A stretch of 64,000 nucleotides of DNA. It comes from Strigops habroptila (lineage: Eukaryota > Chordata > Aves > Psittaciformes > Psittacidae). The DNA lies in NCBI RefSeq assembly GCF_004027225.2, contig NC_044296.2, positions 4,012,796-4,076,795 on the forward strand. Reading direction: 5' to 3'. Under the pieces are notes generated by a model that saw nothing but the letters and a program-made list of their open reading frames with translations, made no database searches and was not told the DNA's origin. Below are positions 37,532 through 50,400 of this stretch, piece by piece. Position 1 is the first letter of the stretch, and each line of letters opens with the position of its first letter. A program made the position numbers and the translations under genes.

Positions 37532-40500
37532 CTAAAAAAGAAGAAATAAGAGAGAAAGAGAAAAAAGAACAAAGTCAGGTGTTTTAAAAAAAAAGTATAC
37601 AAAAGGTATTAAGTATTATTTGCTGGAGGATGAGAATGAAGTTATGGAATCGTCAAATTATTAAAGAATAAATCCACATCAGTGCTGTTGTTTCAGTCTG
37701 CTTAGCCTACCCCGTAGAACGGATAACTGCCACAGGATCTATGCTCTTTTCACTCTTCTTTCTATTTCCAGGCCATCCCTTCCTCCCAGTTGAGGCAACA
37801 CAAGCACTCAAATAGCCACAAAGCAAGCTGAACTGGGATAAGCATCCAAAGTCAAACTTCCTTGTTTCCCCAGGTTAGTTTAAACCCAGATAATTTCCCT
37901 GGCCTGGTTCACTGTATGGCTACACAAACATTTATTTACCCTCCCACATAAACACTCCCTTAAAGCTGCACAAGCAGCCTGAGGTAGAAACAGGGTTTGA
38001 TCACTTAAATCCGCAGCGACAGTTCAGAGCAGCCATGAACTATGGAAGGAATAGTGCGTAGGTGCAAGGAGGAAGATGGTTCTGACACCAAGATCCACAG
38101 AGTTTTTCGTTTCCCCCAAATGACCTCATTTAACAAGAGGTACAGACTGGGGACAGGATTTACCCACTCAGCTGTAAGGAAACTGCCTATAGGTGACCAG
38201 TGCAAACACTGCTGTCAACTCCTCCTAACCCTGCACACCATAGTGATTTCCTGAACATGCATCATTTACTCAGACAAAAGATTGCTAATTGCACTCAAGT
38301 GAACCACATCCTTGCTGCAGAAAGGTTCGAATGCACTTTTTATCTTCCATTTTAGGCAAAAAAGTAAAGTTGGTACTATTGCGACTACTTTTCAGTTCAA
38401 CTAACAAGATCCCAACTAACCCGCTTCACTCACAACTCTTTCCTCACTGTGTTTCACTGGCCTCATGTGTGAGTTTCCAAAGATCATTCATTCTGATTGC
38501 TTTTTCCTCCTTTCAGCCTTGATGCAGGACAGAAATCGAACATTAACCTCAGAGAAGTCAACCTCCTCCTTCCTGCCAAATTAAAAGCCTCTCGACTTCA
38601 TAACTCTATGCCTTTGCAGGTGATTTTTCTCTCAACTGAATTTGGTACACTCAGATCACCAGGACTAAGCTTGCTTACATTGCTTTAGTTCAACAGTTTA
38701 CTAGCTTATCAACTAGTAAAAGGAAAAGGATAATGAAGTATCCCCTTTGTTTTAACAGTCTGTAAAACTTCATACTCAGACTATCAGTTCAACTTTTGTT
38801 TCAAGAACAAAGTGTTCTAATTATACACTTATGCCATCTAATTATACACATGCCAAATATATATTAAAAAAGGGGCAGAGAAATGCCAAGAAAGTTGCTT
38901 TTTGCCACTAAACAACTGCACAGGAACTTGCATAAGGCCACAGAGAGCAATCATTTCAAATTGAAATCAGTAGAGTTGGAAGCATTTTGCAGCCACTTCC
39001 ACTGCAAGTAATGAATCACTGCACAGAAACATATGACATAGTTCTGCCTCGTGAACAGTCTCAGGGTAGAGAGCTGTTCTTTAAGGGAACTCTGAATAGC
39101 GAGCTTACAGAAGACATTGTTATGCAAGCTGGATCATTTTTAGTGGCTACTCATCAAAAGGAAGGCTGGGCAAGCCACAGACAGCAAGACAAACCACAGC
39201 ACATCTCCGGGCAAGCTGTATGATTCCTCAGAGAATGAGTTTTTTCCCCCATTACGTTTCATTTGTCATTCATTAAGGAGAGCTTACTGCAAGAACCTGG
39301 TCATACAGAAGGATGGAGCAGTGAGCTCAAAGCCCTTTCTCCATTTCCTGTACTTATCACTGACCAGTAGGTAAGTCTGAAGGACCTTTGCAGTTGTAAT
39401 CATGCAACTGTAAAGCATTCTTAATCTACAGAAGCTCAAACACCTTAACATACAGTAGGACCTACAGTAGACTGCTGCTTATGGGGAAGATGAATCTGGA
39501 GCACAGACAAAAAGAACAGTGACCATTTTCCTCTCAAGTTAGCCAGTCAGTTCAAGGGAGACAGTCTTGTGCAGACTTCCTTTTTTCCTCCCAGCAATGA
39601 GTTTCAGCCACACAGTCTGGTACGATAGAGGAAGTCCCCTCAGTGAGCATTTTTGCCAAAACAGCACCCTAAGAAATGCAGCACCAACTTTCTGCCCACG
39701 CAGAAGAGCTGAACGTAGGTGCTGACCTCCGACTTTATTAACATATATTTCCTAATTTCATCTCATGTCAGCTACCAAGATATATCTGGTACATTGCTCA
39801 AGACTCTAATACCATGCTTACCAAAGAGGAAACCAGAACACAGATGGCCTCTTCTCTGTCAGTAAAAAACCCAGGCCAATTACAGCAAGCAGCAACATGA
39901 TGATAGCTGGTAGGGTCTGCTCAGGTGTAAGTGACTGAAGAACTAGAAAGAACAAGACCACTCATCCTGAAGAAGACGGATTTCTGACAAAGCAACATGC
40001 AGACATCACCTTGATGTATTTATGCTACATACAGATTTCTGAATTATGTAGTCATCATACAACTTGGTGGAAATTCCAGCAGGCACCCATCACTCCATTG
40101 CCTACAGCAGAAAGAACTTGCTGACAGTCACAGCAGCAGTAGACAGAAAGTCAGTCAGCATAGCACTGCCCCATTTTAACCAGGTATGAAATCCAGACAT
40201 GACTTGCTTGCTTTCAACACAGAGCTTTAAGACTGCTTTCACTCAACAACTTAAATAGATATGCTACTTTGAATCATTTAATACTGATTATGAGTCCCAG
40301 AATTCAACTAAAGACAGGGTGCCATCAAGCAACAGGAGGATTAGATTCTAATGAAGGTGAATTCCTGGCTTCAAAGTCAACATTCATGATGGTTGTAAAA
40401 GAAAGAATGACTGATAAAAAAAATGTATTATAGACAGATTGAGGAGGCAGTACGTAATCCAAAAGCTGAGCCAGTTATATAGCTCAGTAGTACAGGAGCA

Positions 40501-43500
40501 AGAAAACAAACGCTAAACAAATTTCAGCTCAGTTTATAGATATTTAACTTCAAACATGCCCAAGAAACAATCCATACCAGAGGGATGGAATGGGAGCTAT
40601 GGGGTCTTGAAAACCAGAGCAAGTAATCATTTCAATATGGTTATTCTAGTATAACACCACAAGCATGACGGTGAATGTATTCACCCATAAATATTGAACA
40701 AATATTTTGTTAGGCAGTCCTATTACCCTTATATTCAGAAGGTATGTGACCAATACTGCATATAGAATATATCTGAAATTCAGTTAAGAACCTGAGATAA
40801 GAACAGCAACAACAAGAACAAATCTGTTGGAAAATACCTTAGAGCAAAATACTCTAGAAGCTTTGTCTATGAGAAACATCCAGAGGAGACTCTTATCAGT
40901 TTAAGTCCTTGCATAGAGAACTAGAGTTTGGTAACAATCACCAGTCTGGAGGACAAAGCTACAACACAAGCCAATGGCTGGAATTCAAAAGTAGACAAAC
41001 TCAGGCTAACATAAGACATAAATGGCACCAGAAGGCTCCACTGCATTGCAGAACCTGAGCTGACACTAACATTGAGGCCTGACTGCTAAAATCAGCCGGT
41101 CCCCAGTTACAGATGTGCCTGTTAATCAGAGATGTGAATCAGGTACCACCCTCTCGCTAATGTCAAGAGTGGTCTGAGCAGATGATCACAATGATTCCTT
41201 CTCATTTCATGATCTCTAATTATTTAGAAAACTTTTCAGCAACTGAAATATTTATTCAGTGTAATTTGGCTCATGGAGGAAGCACAAGCCTGACTTCAGG
41301 TGCACAGAATACTGGAAGAAAAAGGAGAAATACAAGAGTAGAAGGTAATAATGAAACCATACTGGTCAGCATGCAAAACAGCTAACTTGGGAAAACAGCA
41401 GCTTCACCACCACTGTAGACAGAAATTCTGCAAAGTTACTTCCATTTCTTTCTTATAAGAAGCCCCTTTTCAATGCATGGGAAAACACACAGCTGTGCAT
41501 GAGAGTCTTTAATAAGCAGGAGGCAGAAGCTGGCACTAGGTGCACATCAACTAACTTTAGACTTTACATTCAGACTCCTTCCCGGTTCCCTTAAGATGTT
41601 TTACTTTTCACAAGCCTTTTGCAGCACCAGCATACATCTTCACAGCACTTAGAATTTACTAAGGACAGCCATCAGCACCTACAAAACACAGCGAAGCATT
41701 TTTCACCATAGTCCTGTTCTACAGATGCAAACAGAGTCAGGCAAGCTGGGCAAGCAAAGAAGTCAAAAAAGTTTGACATGCAAAGCTTTTTATTTTAACC
41801 TTTTCTTCAAGAAGTTACACTGTATTAATTCGGTGGGCACCTGAGGGGCAACAGCTGCAGGGGATTAGTGCGTTAAAGGATGCAGTGATACATGATTTGC
41901 ACCCCTGAGACAGTGGTTTCTTTGTGCCAGTATAACATACACAATTTAAGGTACTTGTATTTCATGCGAGATTGAAGAGAAGTAAATCTGAAATAGCGGT
42001 AAGCAAATTTAAATATAAGGTATCAGAGGCCACCTTTACCTGACTGTCCTAGAAGGATAATTCCAACAGGACTAGAAAAATGGAAGCAAGTCTAACCCAC
42101 CTCTTAAAATCTCTTTTCAAGGTTTTGTTACCTTCCCCTACCCCATCCTTTGTAAGTTCTACAGTGTATTTGTTAATAGCACCAACACAATGAGCTTATA
42201 GGGCAACAGTCTAATGACATATTTCTTTTTACATTACGTATCAATTAGTACTTTCATTTGCTTAAAAAAATAAGAACAAAAACCACTGGGCTTAGCAAAC
42301 AATCTATTTAGTCCATCACTTGGAGAACTGATTATACTTGCACTTAAATCACCGAGTAAGGCAATGCTTCAGGTAACTACAGTATTTTGTAAGAGAAAAG
42401 CAGTAGGCAGGATAATTTATCACCAAGCCATAATTTTACTTTTTGCTTAGACAATGTTAATAGAAACCCAACAATTCAAATTCTATATGGCAATTTTGAT
42501 GGTATTTTCTAACTTCTTGCAAGTCTCTATCAAGCCAATTAATTTTTAATATGCATTAAAGCCAACATCACCCACTTAATAATGCAGTAAAAGTCCAGAA
42601 GAGAATTTCACCCCAATCAGCACAGGGTATCTGTTTAGTTTAAATAAGGCCATAATTTGAAGCCACATATTTAGTCAATGAATCATAGTGAAGCTAAAAA
42701 GGGAAAGCTACCATTACAGCAAAATTGGTGAGGATGAACTTTAGAATATTCCAGTTCTTCATATTTTCATGTACATTTCCAGCGCTGCATTCCTCAAACA
42801 GAAAGATTCAAGCTTCTCCCATTGTTCAAGTCATTTTCAACAAAAAAATAGAAACACATCACAAATACTTGACCTCTAATCTTCTGGAATACCAGAATTG
42901 CCTATGACCATCCCTAAAAGAGACCCTGTGTCTGTCAAATTGAAAACATTTAGCAATTTCAAAACCATTCAGCTGTTAATACCCTTGATTTCCAAAGCAA
43001 GGAATTTCCAGCAAAACAGGCTACAGAGACATCCTAAAGTTTCCACCATTAACTGCGTTACAGGGAAGGCAAAGGCCTCAACTCTTGTCTTATCTCATGT
43101 CACAAGGACATACAGTTGCTGTTGAGCATAATTAATGTTATTTCTTTTTTCTCCAGTATTCCAGACATCTGTGGACACTACCTGAAATTTGCTTAACATT
43201 CTTCTAACACTTCAGTATTTTTCTTGGTCCTAAAAAATTCTGTTGGACTGAACTTCAAATCATTGCTTTAACTAAAAGCCCTTGGCTTTTTCTACTCCAA
43301 AAGGAGTGGTTCTGAATGAAGCGTGCAAATTTGCAACACATTTGTTACTACTCTTTGTAATCAACCCTACCAGAGAAGTTACTGCCACAGACTGCCTAAC
43401 AAAGGAGAAGCTGAACTGCAATGTAAGTAATGCAATGTAACACAGGAAAAAGTCAAAGAAATTACCCTCGTTACAAGCAGTTCCTCCTCTTTACCTTCTC

Positions 43501-46500
43501 TCTACTCCCTCTGGCCCTTGAGACCCCAATCCCAATCTACACCCTTGAACCACCCAAGATGCAGACAGACCTCTACTTCCTCTTAATGACTCAGATGCAC
43601 AATCTAACCTCAAGACAAGGATATCTTATCAGGCTTAGGGTGACATCAAAGATCTATAACATGTTATTACCTTACAAAAAAGTATGATATCAGAGTTAGA
43701 TGTACGCTTGAGTATGATTCAGAGGAAATGAAAATGTGGCTGTGTTGAGAAAACAAGGAATGAAGGGAAAACAACTGAGGGTGTTAGAGGCAAACAACAT
43801 AAGCCAGAAGAACCTTAGAGACTATACTACCACTTTTTGTAGTTTTCTTCATTTTATCCTTAATAGCATTACAGCTGTCAACAAAGGAAGGAAAAATTTC
43901 ACTGGTCTAATGCTGCATTTACACCGATAAATAATTTTCTTAAGAAACTTTAGGTTGCTCTTTTGGGTGAATTACTGGGGGGGGGGAAAGGGTTCATCAG
44001 CAGAATGTACACTTGTCAAAAATAGTTTTAAACACACTTTTATTGTTAAGCATTGCTGGTGTTTAAAGGAAGAACATATTTTTCTAGAATCTGCATTGAG
44101 TTTCATTTTGTAATCAGATACAAACAACACAATGAAGCCTAGATAAAAACAACTCTGCAAGTCCCACTTGAGTCACTTGATACATTAAGAAAACATGATA
44201 TACTAGAGACAAAATCTCTGAATTTTCATTTTCTGAAATAAAGACACTCCTGGTCCTTTCAGAAGGCAGATCACCTATTAAAATAGCCACCTATTGAAAA
44301 AAATAAATCCTTATCAGCATCTCAGGCTTTACTTCTCCTTGACAGTAGGTCTTGTTTCTTAGAAATGTGATTAATGAACGTCCTTCAGCCTTTAAATTCA
44401 CAAAAAAGTACTGAACCACAAACTTTTTGTTGCATCATAATTTTTCACTCTTCTCCTTGACTGCTGAGATAGCTCAATACTGTTGCATCTTTCAGGAATG
44501 TTTCCTTTTTAAATGCCCATGATACACAAATCATGGTATTTGACCATCCAGCTAAGGAAAGGCCATATTTAGCTGAAGCAATATTGAACTATGTGCATAT
44601 GAGTCAAACAGTTATTCATACACAGGATTATTCAAGAGGCCTAATGTTTGAATCATTATTTGTCAGAAAACTCAGTCTGTACAAAGCATTAGTTTCTATG
44701 TGAACCTCGTTTCAATTTTTCATCAGCTGCATTTACTCTTCCTAAATTATTCAGTTCTACAAGCATTTTAGGTTCCACCAGAAACCACAAACCTATGATC
44801 TTTTTTCCTACTGATTAGACGATCCATTTGCACAGACAGCTGTCCTGTCGCTGCAGAAACTGCAACACTCAACTGCTGAAAAAGCTTTTGTTGAGACAAA
44901 TGTTCAAGCAGGGCAATAAAATCCCAAAACAACCAAACAAATCCCAAACAACCCAAGTAGTACAGTTCTACCAAAACAGTTCTACCAGTGTCACATTACT
45001 GCACTTAACTCTTCAGTTTTATGCTAATAAGTAAACACTAATGGTTAAGGAAATGGCCTTAGATGCATCATGCTGAAAAGCACAATGTTACTGGACTTTA
45101 AACGCAGAGCAGGTAGAGAACCTCATCATTAGTTCAAAGACACAAACAACAAAGAGTAACTCTTTTCTAAAAAGAGCTTCGATGAATCTTGAAGCTAATA
45201 TGAATACACATATGCGTTAGAAGTTCCCCATATTGCTTCCCCTACATCAAGTGGACTTGTTCCTGCCAAGATTCTGAGTAAGAGACACCAAAGACTTACT
45301 AAAACTCGAGGGGTGTGACACCAATACACTATACCGGAATGCAGGATTACCTCACACTGTTACTTTAGGAGAAATGCTTCAGCCATATATTCCAGCTAAC
45401 AGACCTGGAATCAGAGAGCTTCTAATTACCCATGACAAACTCTTATTCGCAAGCATCTCTGTAGACAAATCGATACCAATCCACCTCTGGGCATACTGTG
45501 GGAGGACGCTGATGACATCTTTGAAAGGCTAATTGTATTTGCCAGAGATCATCTCCAGCCCTTTGCTACACTGCCACCCATTTCTAGAACGTGAAATCAA
45601 AGAATACAGAACTCCTTTACATCCAAGCTACTTCTCACTTTATACAAACAGGACTTGCAAACAAAGCTTGGTAAGAATTTGCCAAAATACTCATGGAGTA
45701 ATAGAAAACAAGGCTGGGAAGTCATCTGATGTTAGGATTACACATACCTGTACCAACTGTGTGGTCACAACAGTCATGAAGCAGAAGAGTACTCTGCTAC
45801 TTGTAGTCTACAAACACATTACAAAAAGATGTTCCCAGCTTGCACAAGTTTTACTTTGCAGAGATTGCAAAACCAAACTTACCCAAAAGATGCAGCACTA
45901 TCAGGATAGAGCTAGAGGCATGTATCTGTTAAGCAATGATGGTTACCGTGATAAAGTACGACCTCAATGCAGCAGCAACACTGATACTGTCAAGAGCTGC
46001 CCCAAAATAAAACAAAGAAACAAAAGAACCCAGCGAGGTTTTTTGAAAGATGCTGAGATATTCGTACGAAAGCTCACAGGCTGCTCATACCGACAGGTAG
46101 AGACACCACATGAAAAAGCAAAATGCTGCGTGGTTGAGAGATCAGTAACGGGAGATGGAAGTTAACATCGTGCCCTGACCAGCGGCAACATCATCGCCCG
46201 AGAGACGGGAGGCAGCGGCGGGCGGCGCAGAGCGCTCCTTCCCTTCGGGCACGTCCAGCTCTCCGGGCGCCACAGATACAAAACGGGTGAGCAGCCAGGC
46301 AGTTCCCCCCCCCGGCCATGGGGAGCCCCCTCAGCTCCAGCTCGCGCCTCCCCCGGCCCCAGCAGCGCCCCCTCCAGCGCCCGCCGCCCCGGGGCACGGC
46401 TCCCAGCCCCAGGCTCCTGAGGGAAGCGGCAGAGCCCCACAGCTCCCGCCGGCCAGACACCCCCCACTTCCTCTCCACACACACTGGACTCCTCCGCCCT

Positions 46501-46686
46501 CCCCACAGCGTCCCGCCACACCGGGCGGCACCGTCCCGGTTCGGGGCGAAACCCGGTCCCGCTGAGGTGCCATCACGATAGAGATCGATTGCCCATAAAG
46601 AAGAAGGTAGAGGAAGGAAAGGAAGGAGAAAGGAAGAAGAGAGGGCGCCCATCAGGAGCACAGGGTCGAGCTTCGCCGCCCTTTAC
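37532..46686 (-). other. MYO9B: MYO9B intron 1
   Basis: This is a 9.2-kb first intron if the noncoding exon at 46687 is right. No repeat of known family, RNA gene or coding exon was recognised. It has a G-run at 43978..43986 and AT-rich sequence throughout until the CpG island begins near 46160. A plus-strand open frame of 210 codons at 45533..46165 is discussed in the findings. Confidence 0.5.
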
Positions 46687-46850
46687 CTCAGCCGGTGGGT
46701 GAAGCGCTGGCGACCAGCACCGCCTCCCGCCACAGGCCCCGCTCGCCACTTCCGGGTAGGGGGAGGCAGGGCGGCGCCCATTCAGCGCCTCCTGCACACC
46801 GCGCATGCGCCGCGCTCAGGGCGGGCCGCGCCGGGGCGGGAAAGGCGAAG
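46687..46850 (-). other. MYO9B: MYO9B noncoding first exon (inferred)
   Basis: On the minus strand the GC-rich sequence ends in CCACCGGCTGAG followed by the donor GTAAAG (46681..46686). This is the best donor upstream of exon 2 within the CpG island. The 5' boundary is a guess placed near the NRF1-type site. No ATG-initiated coding sequence joins to exon 2 in frame, because exon 2 has a stop upstream of its start. Confidence 0.4.
46801..46810. promoter_or_regulatory. NRF1-type palindromic site
   Basis: GCGCATGCGC matches the NRF1 consensus core exactly and is symmetric, so it can serve both directions. It is placed between the inferred first exons of MYO9B and HAUS8. Confidence 0.6.
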
Positions 46851-46949
46851 CGTCGCCGCGGGGTTGAGACAGCTGGTACCTGGCTGGGCTCCGCCTGCGG
46901 CTTCTCAAAGCGGGAGCGGGTGCTCGGCGGGAGCCAGGTGCTTGCTGAG

Positions 46950-47321
46950 GTAAGCGGCGAGGAGCAGGAGTGAGCGGATTCGTGTGATAAACCGAAGAAC
47001 CGCAGTACCGGGAGCGTCGCCTCACGGTGCTGGGAGCGTTCCCGCTGCGGTGGAGGTGATGGTGTTGGTGCCTGCCGCCCTTCTCCAGCGATTTCTAAGA
47101 GCGCCAGGGCAGCGCGGAGGATCCCCACCGCGGTGCTCGTGAAGTTCACCCGCTGACGCTGCAGAGAGCAGCCTCCTGCCACCGAGGGACGCGGGAAGGG
47201 TTTGGGGTCCGTCGTGGTGTAGGCGCTGCCGGGCCCCTCGTTTCTTGCCTCACCCCGGCGCTCAGCGGTCCCGCAGTGAACCCCCGCCTCTGAGGCTGAT
47301 TCTACTCCTCCACGCCGACAG
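46950..47321 (+). other. HAUS8: possible HAUS8 5' UTR intron
   Basis: A good donor (GAG|GTAAGC) at 46949/46950 and an acceptor (CTCCACGCCGACAG at 47308..47321) flank GC-rich sequence upstream of the HAUS8 start codon. An unspliced 5' UTR is equally possible. Confidence 0.25.
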
Positions 47322-47439
47322 GGGGAGCGCGGCCGCCGGTGCGAGTGCGGGACCGTTCGAACGCGGCCGCGGCTGAGGCGGCGGGAGGCGCAGGCGGGAA
47401 CAAGCGTCCCGTTGCTGTTGTCATCTCCCGCTCTGCGGG

Positions 47440-50400
47440 ATGTCCGCGGAGGCGAGCGACCCCAAAGCTCCTGCGGAGGGCGGAGAAGAGCCTAAGAAAA
47501 AGAAGAAAGGTGGGTGAGGGGGGAGCCCGCTCCGGCTGAGGCGCGACGGGTCGTTGCTGAGGCGGGAAGCGTGGCGGCGGGCCCGGCTGAGCTCTCTTTG
47601 CTCCTGCTTCAGGAGGAAGAGTCGTGAAGTCTCGCTACCTGCAGTACGGTAAGAAAGACGCCAAGAAGGACGCCAGGAGGTGTTTGGATTCCTCACTGGT
47701 GAGCTCAGGCGCCGTTCAGCAAAGGGTAGAAATGATGAGGGCGGCTCGGACCTGTGGTAGCAAGTCTCTGCTGGGGTTATGAGGGAGTTATGGGGTTATG
47801 AGGAGATGCATACTGGGATGGGAATTTGGGACAGTACTGAGGTGATATGTTAAGCACTAAGACGCCCTGGAATTATAATTGTTTAATGTTAGCATTCAAA
47901 TTGGAAGTAAGATACAGTGCTGATTGCAGTCACAGCTTACTGTTCAGTCTTATCTGTTTCTTGTCAGGATGCTTCAGCAAATTCCTTTGCAAAGTCCACT
48001 TCTAAACCGTCATCTGCAACTAAACCAAGATCAGTTTCTCCTCAGAAATGTAGAACTCCTGCTGGTAGGTTTTACCAGAATTAAAAAGCTGTTCTTTTGT
48101 GAATTTGTGTTTCTAACCTGTGGAACTCTTACCAACTCTAAAATGTTGTTAAGAGATCATATTTTGTATTAATTGCATTGCTGCCAATTGTCTGCACACG
48201 AAGGGAAGTAAGAAATTTGATGTGGGATTAAGAGGTGTCAACTCAAGTGCATTAAACTCTTGTCTGGATCTGGAATTGCATCATTCGATTGTCTAAAATA
48301 AGCACCTCTCATGCCTTCTGCCTGTGGCTTTAAACTACTCTTTTACTATGCCCTCAGAATTGCTCTGCTTTTTTTTTAATTTAATTTCTTTTTAATTTAA
48401 TATTTTTAATAAACCCAGTGTAAAGGACTGAAAAGTTCCTGTCTGCAAAACAGTCAATTTTTATTTCTTTGAATTGCAAAAAAACTTTCTGGTGAGACCT
48501 CGACTTGAAAATCCTGAAGAAATAACAATATTCCCTTTTAACATCTGAGTGTTATTGACCTGTGTTTAAGACAATAACAGTCTGAAGTAACTTATCTCTG
48601 TGTAAGTTAGGGAGCATGCTAATGATGCATATAAAGTACATGTGTAAAAATTTGTGTAAGGTTGCCATGTGTTAGTGAAAGAGTATAGAACTGTGAACTT
48701 GTGCGGGGCCTGTTCTAATTCTTTTAGTTTGATAACAGCTTCTTTCTACAGGTGTTGCCCCCAGCTCGTTAAATAAAGGTAGATTTGAGAAACGTTACTT
48801 GCAGTCCACTTTATTAGATGAGGATAAAACTGATCTACCAGACATTGATCTTTCAGCTGTTAATGGTAAGCTTCCACTTACGCTCAGTTCCTTGTTTTAT
48901 TATTTTTGATGTATGTGCTGTAACTTGTGATAAGTAACCCTTATATTCTTCTGAGTTCACAAAAAGATTTTGTTAAATAAGACTAATGTTATTTCAAGTG
49001 TCTTTAAGCGGAGGTATTAAGACCTTCAGGGTTTAAATTAATCTCTCAATTTTTAGTATCTTTTGTGTGTTCTTTTTGTTTACAGTCAAATATTAAAGAA
49101 CAAAGTACTCTCAAGTATTTGTTCCTCTAACAGATGGGTGTTAGATTATCAGCCCTTCTGAAAATTGTATCACATCTGTCTGTAACTGTCAATTAAAGCT
49201 AAATGCTCCTGTGCTCCACATCTTCTCAGGACTATCATCAGAGCCAGAAACAGAGCACAAGTCTTCTTTACTGCTACACATAATAATTTTGAAATTATCT
49301 TTGCCTTTGAAGAACCCGATGATGTGTTGTTCTGGTTTAAACCCAACCAGTGGCTCAGAACCAGGTGTCCTCTCTCTGCTTCTTCCCAGCTTCTTGTGCC
49401 CCTTGTCACTGGCAGAGCATGAGAGACTGAAAAGTCCTTGATCAGAGTAAGCATTAGTTAGCAACAGCTAAACCATTGGTGTGTTACCAGCATTGTTCTC
49501 AGATTAAAGGTGACACACAGCATTGCACCAGCTACTAGGAAAGAGAAAAATAACTGTTATTTTGACCCACTGTATATACCTTGGTAGAAGAGAGCAATAA
49601 CTTTTCTGTTGTGGTGCAGATAAAAGTGCGTGCAAAAAGTCTCCTGGTTCAGAATCTGCTCACGAAGAAGATACAACGACATGTCAAGACCCTGAAACAG
49701 AAGTGAGTCACTGCTTCATTTGTTAAGCACATTTATTTTGAAATGCGTGAGATGAAGATTTTCTTGTTGTCTTTAATTTTGATAACAACTGGGACGATCA
49801 TCCTGGGATGATCTAAAGTCAGAGGATAAGTCTCTTCTACTGATAGCGATGTTTGTTTTGCTTATTCAAATGTCTCAATGCTGACTGAAGCTTTGCTTAC
49901 ATTTCTTGTGGCAAAGAATCTGCTCCAATTGTAGCATCTCCCCAAGTGGATTCTTTCTGTATTCCTGTCCATACTTCTTAATTATCATGTTATCTTTAAA
50001 TATTTTCTGACATTTTTGCACAGATCACTAATGTTAATTCAGTCTAATTTGAGGTGCCTTATTTAGGCATCTCATTCAACATAGCACTGAAACTTCAAGT
50101 TCTCTACCAGGGTTACCTGCTGAAAATGTTTTTAAAAGTGGTGGAATAAAAAGGTATATTTAATTAACATGTTGGTTTAAAATCCCAAACTTTTTATGCT
50201 GAGCTGACGGTTGTTGATGATGATTCTGGGCACAAATTAGACTTTCAGTAATTTATGTGAATATTGAAAAAATAATTGTTTAAATACCAAAATCGAGCTA
50301 GTATATTCTGTCCTTTTTTGAAGGAAGGTGATTCTGATGATGCAATAGAAGAGCTGGAATCTCAGACACTGCTTTTAACTTACCTAAGACTAAAGGTGAG

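Larger units (their letters stand above)
46160..47640. promoter_or_regulatory. CpG-rich bidirectional promoter between MYO9B and HAUS8
   Basis: CpG density is far higher than in the surrounding introns, with many CGCC and GGCG runs and no TATA box. MYO9B leaves on the minus strand and HAUS8 on the plus strand. A perfect NRF1-type palindrome, GCGCATGCGC, lies at 46801..46810, and an ETS-type site (CCGGAAGTG on the minus strand) at 46747..46755. The human genes are also head-to-head with only a short gap, as I recall, so shared initiation is likely ancestral. Confidence 0.75.

Noticed and set aside
46162-47182. several 80-160-codon open frames in the shared promoter
   Set aside because: Compositional artefacts of the CpG island; none joins in frame to MYO9B exon 2, which has an in-frame stop upstream of its start.
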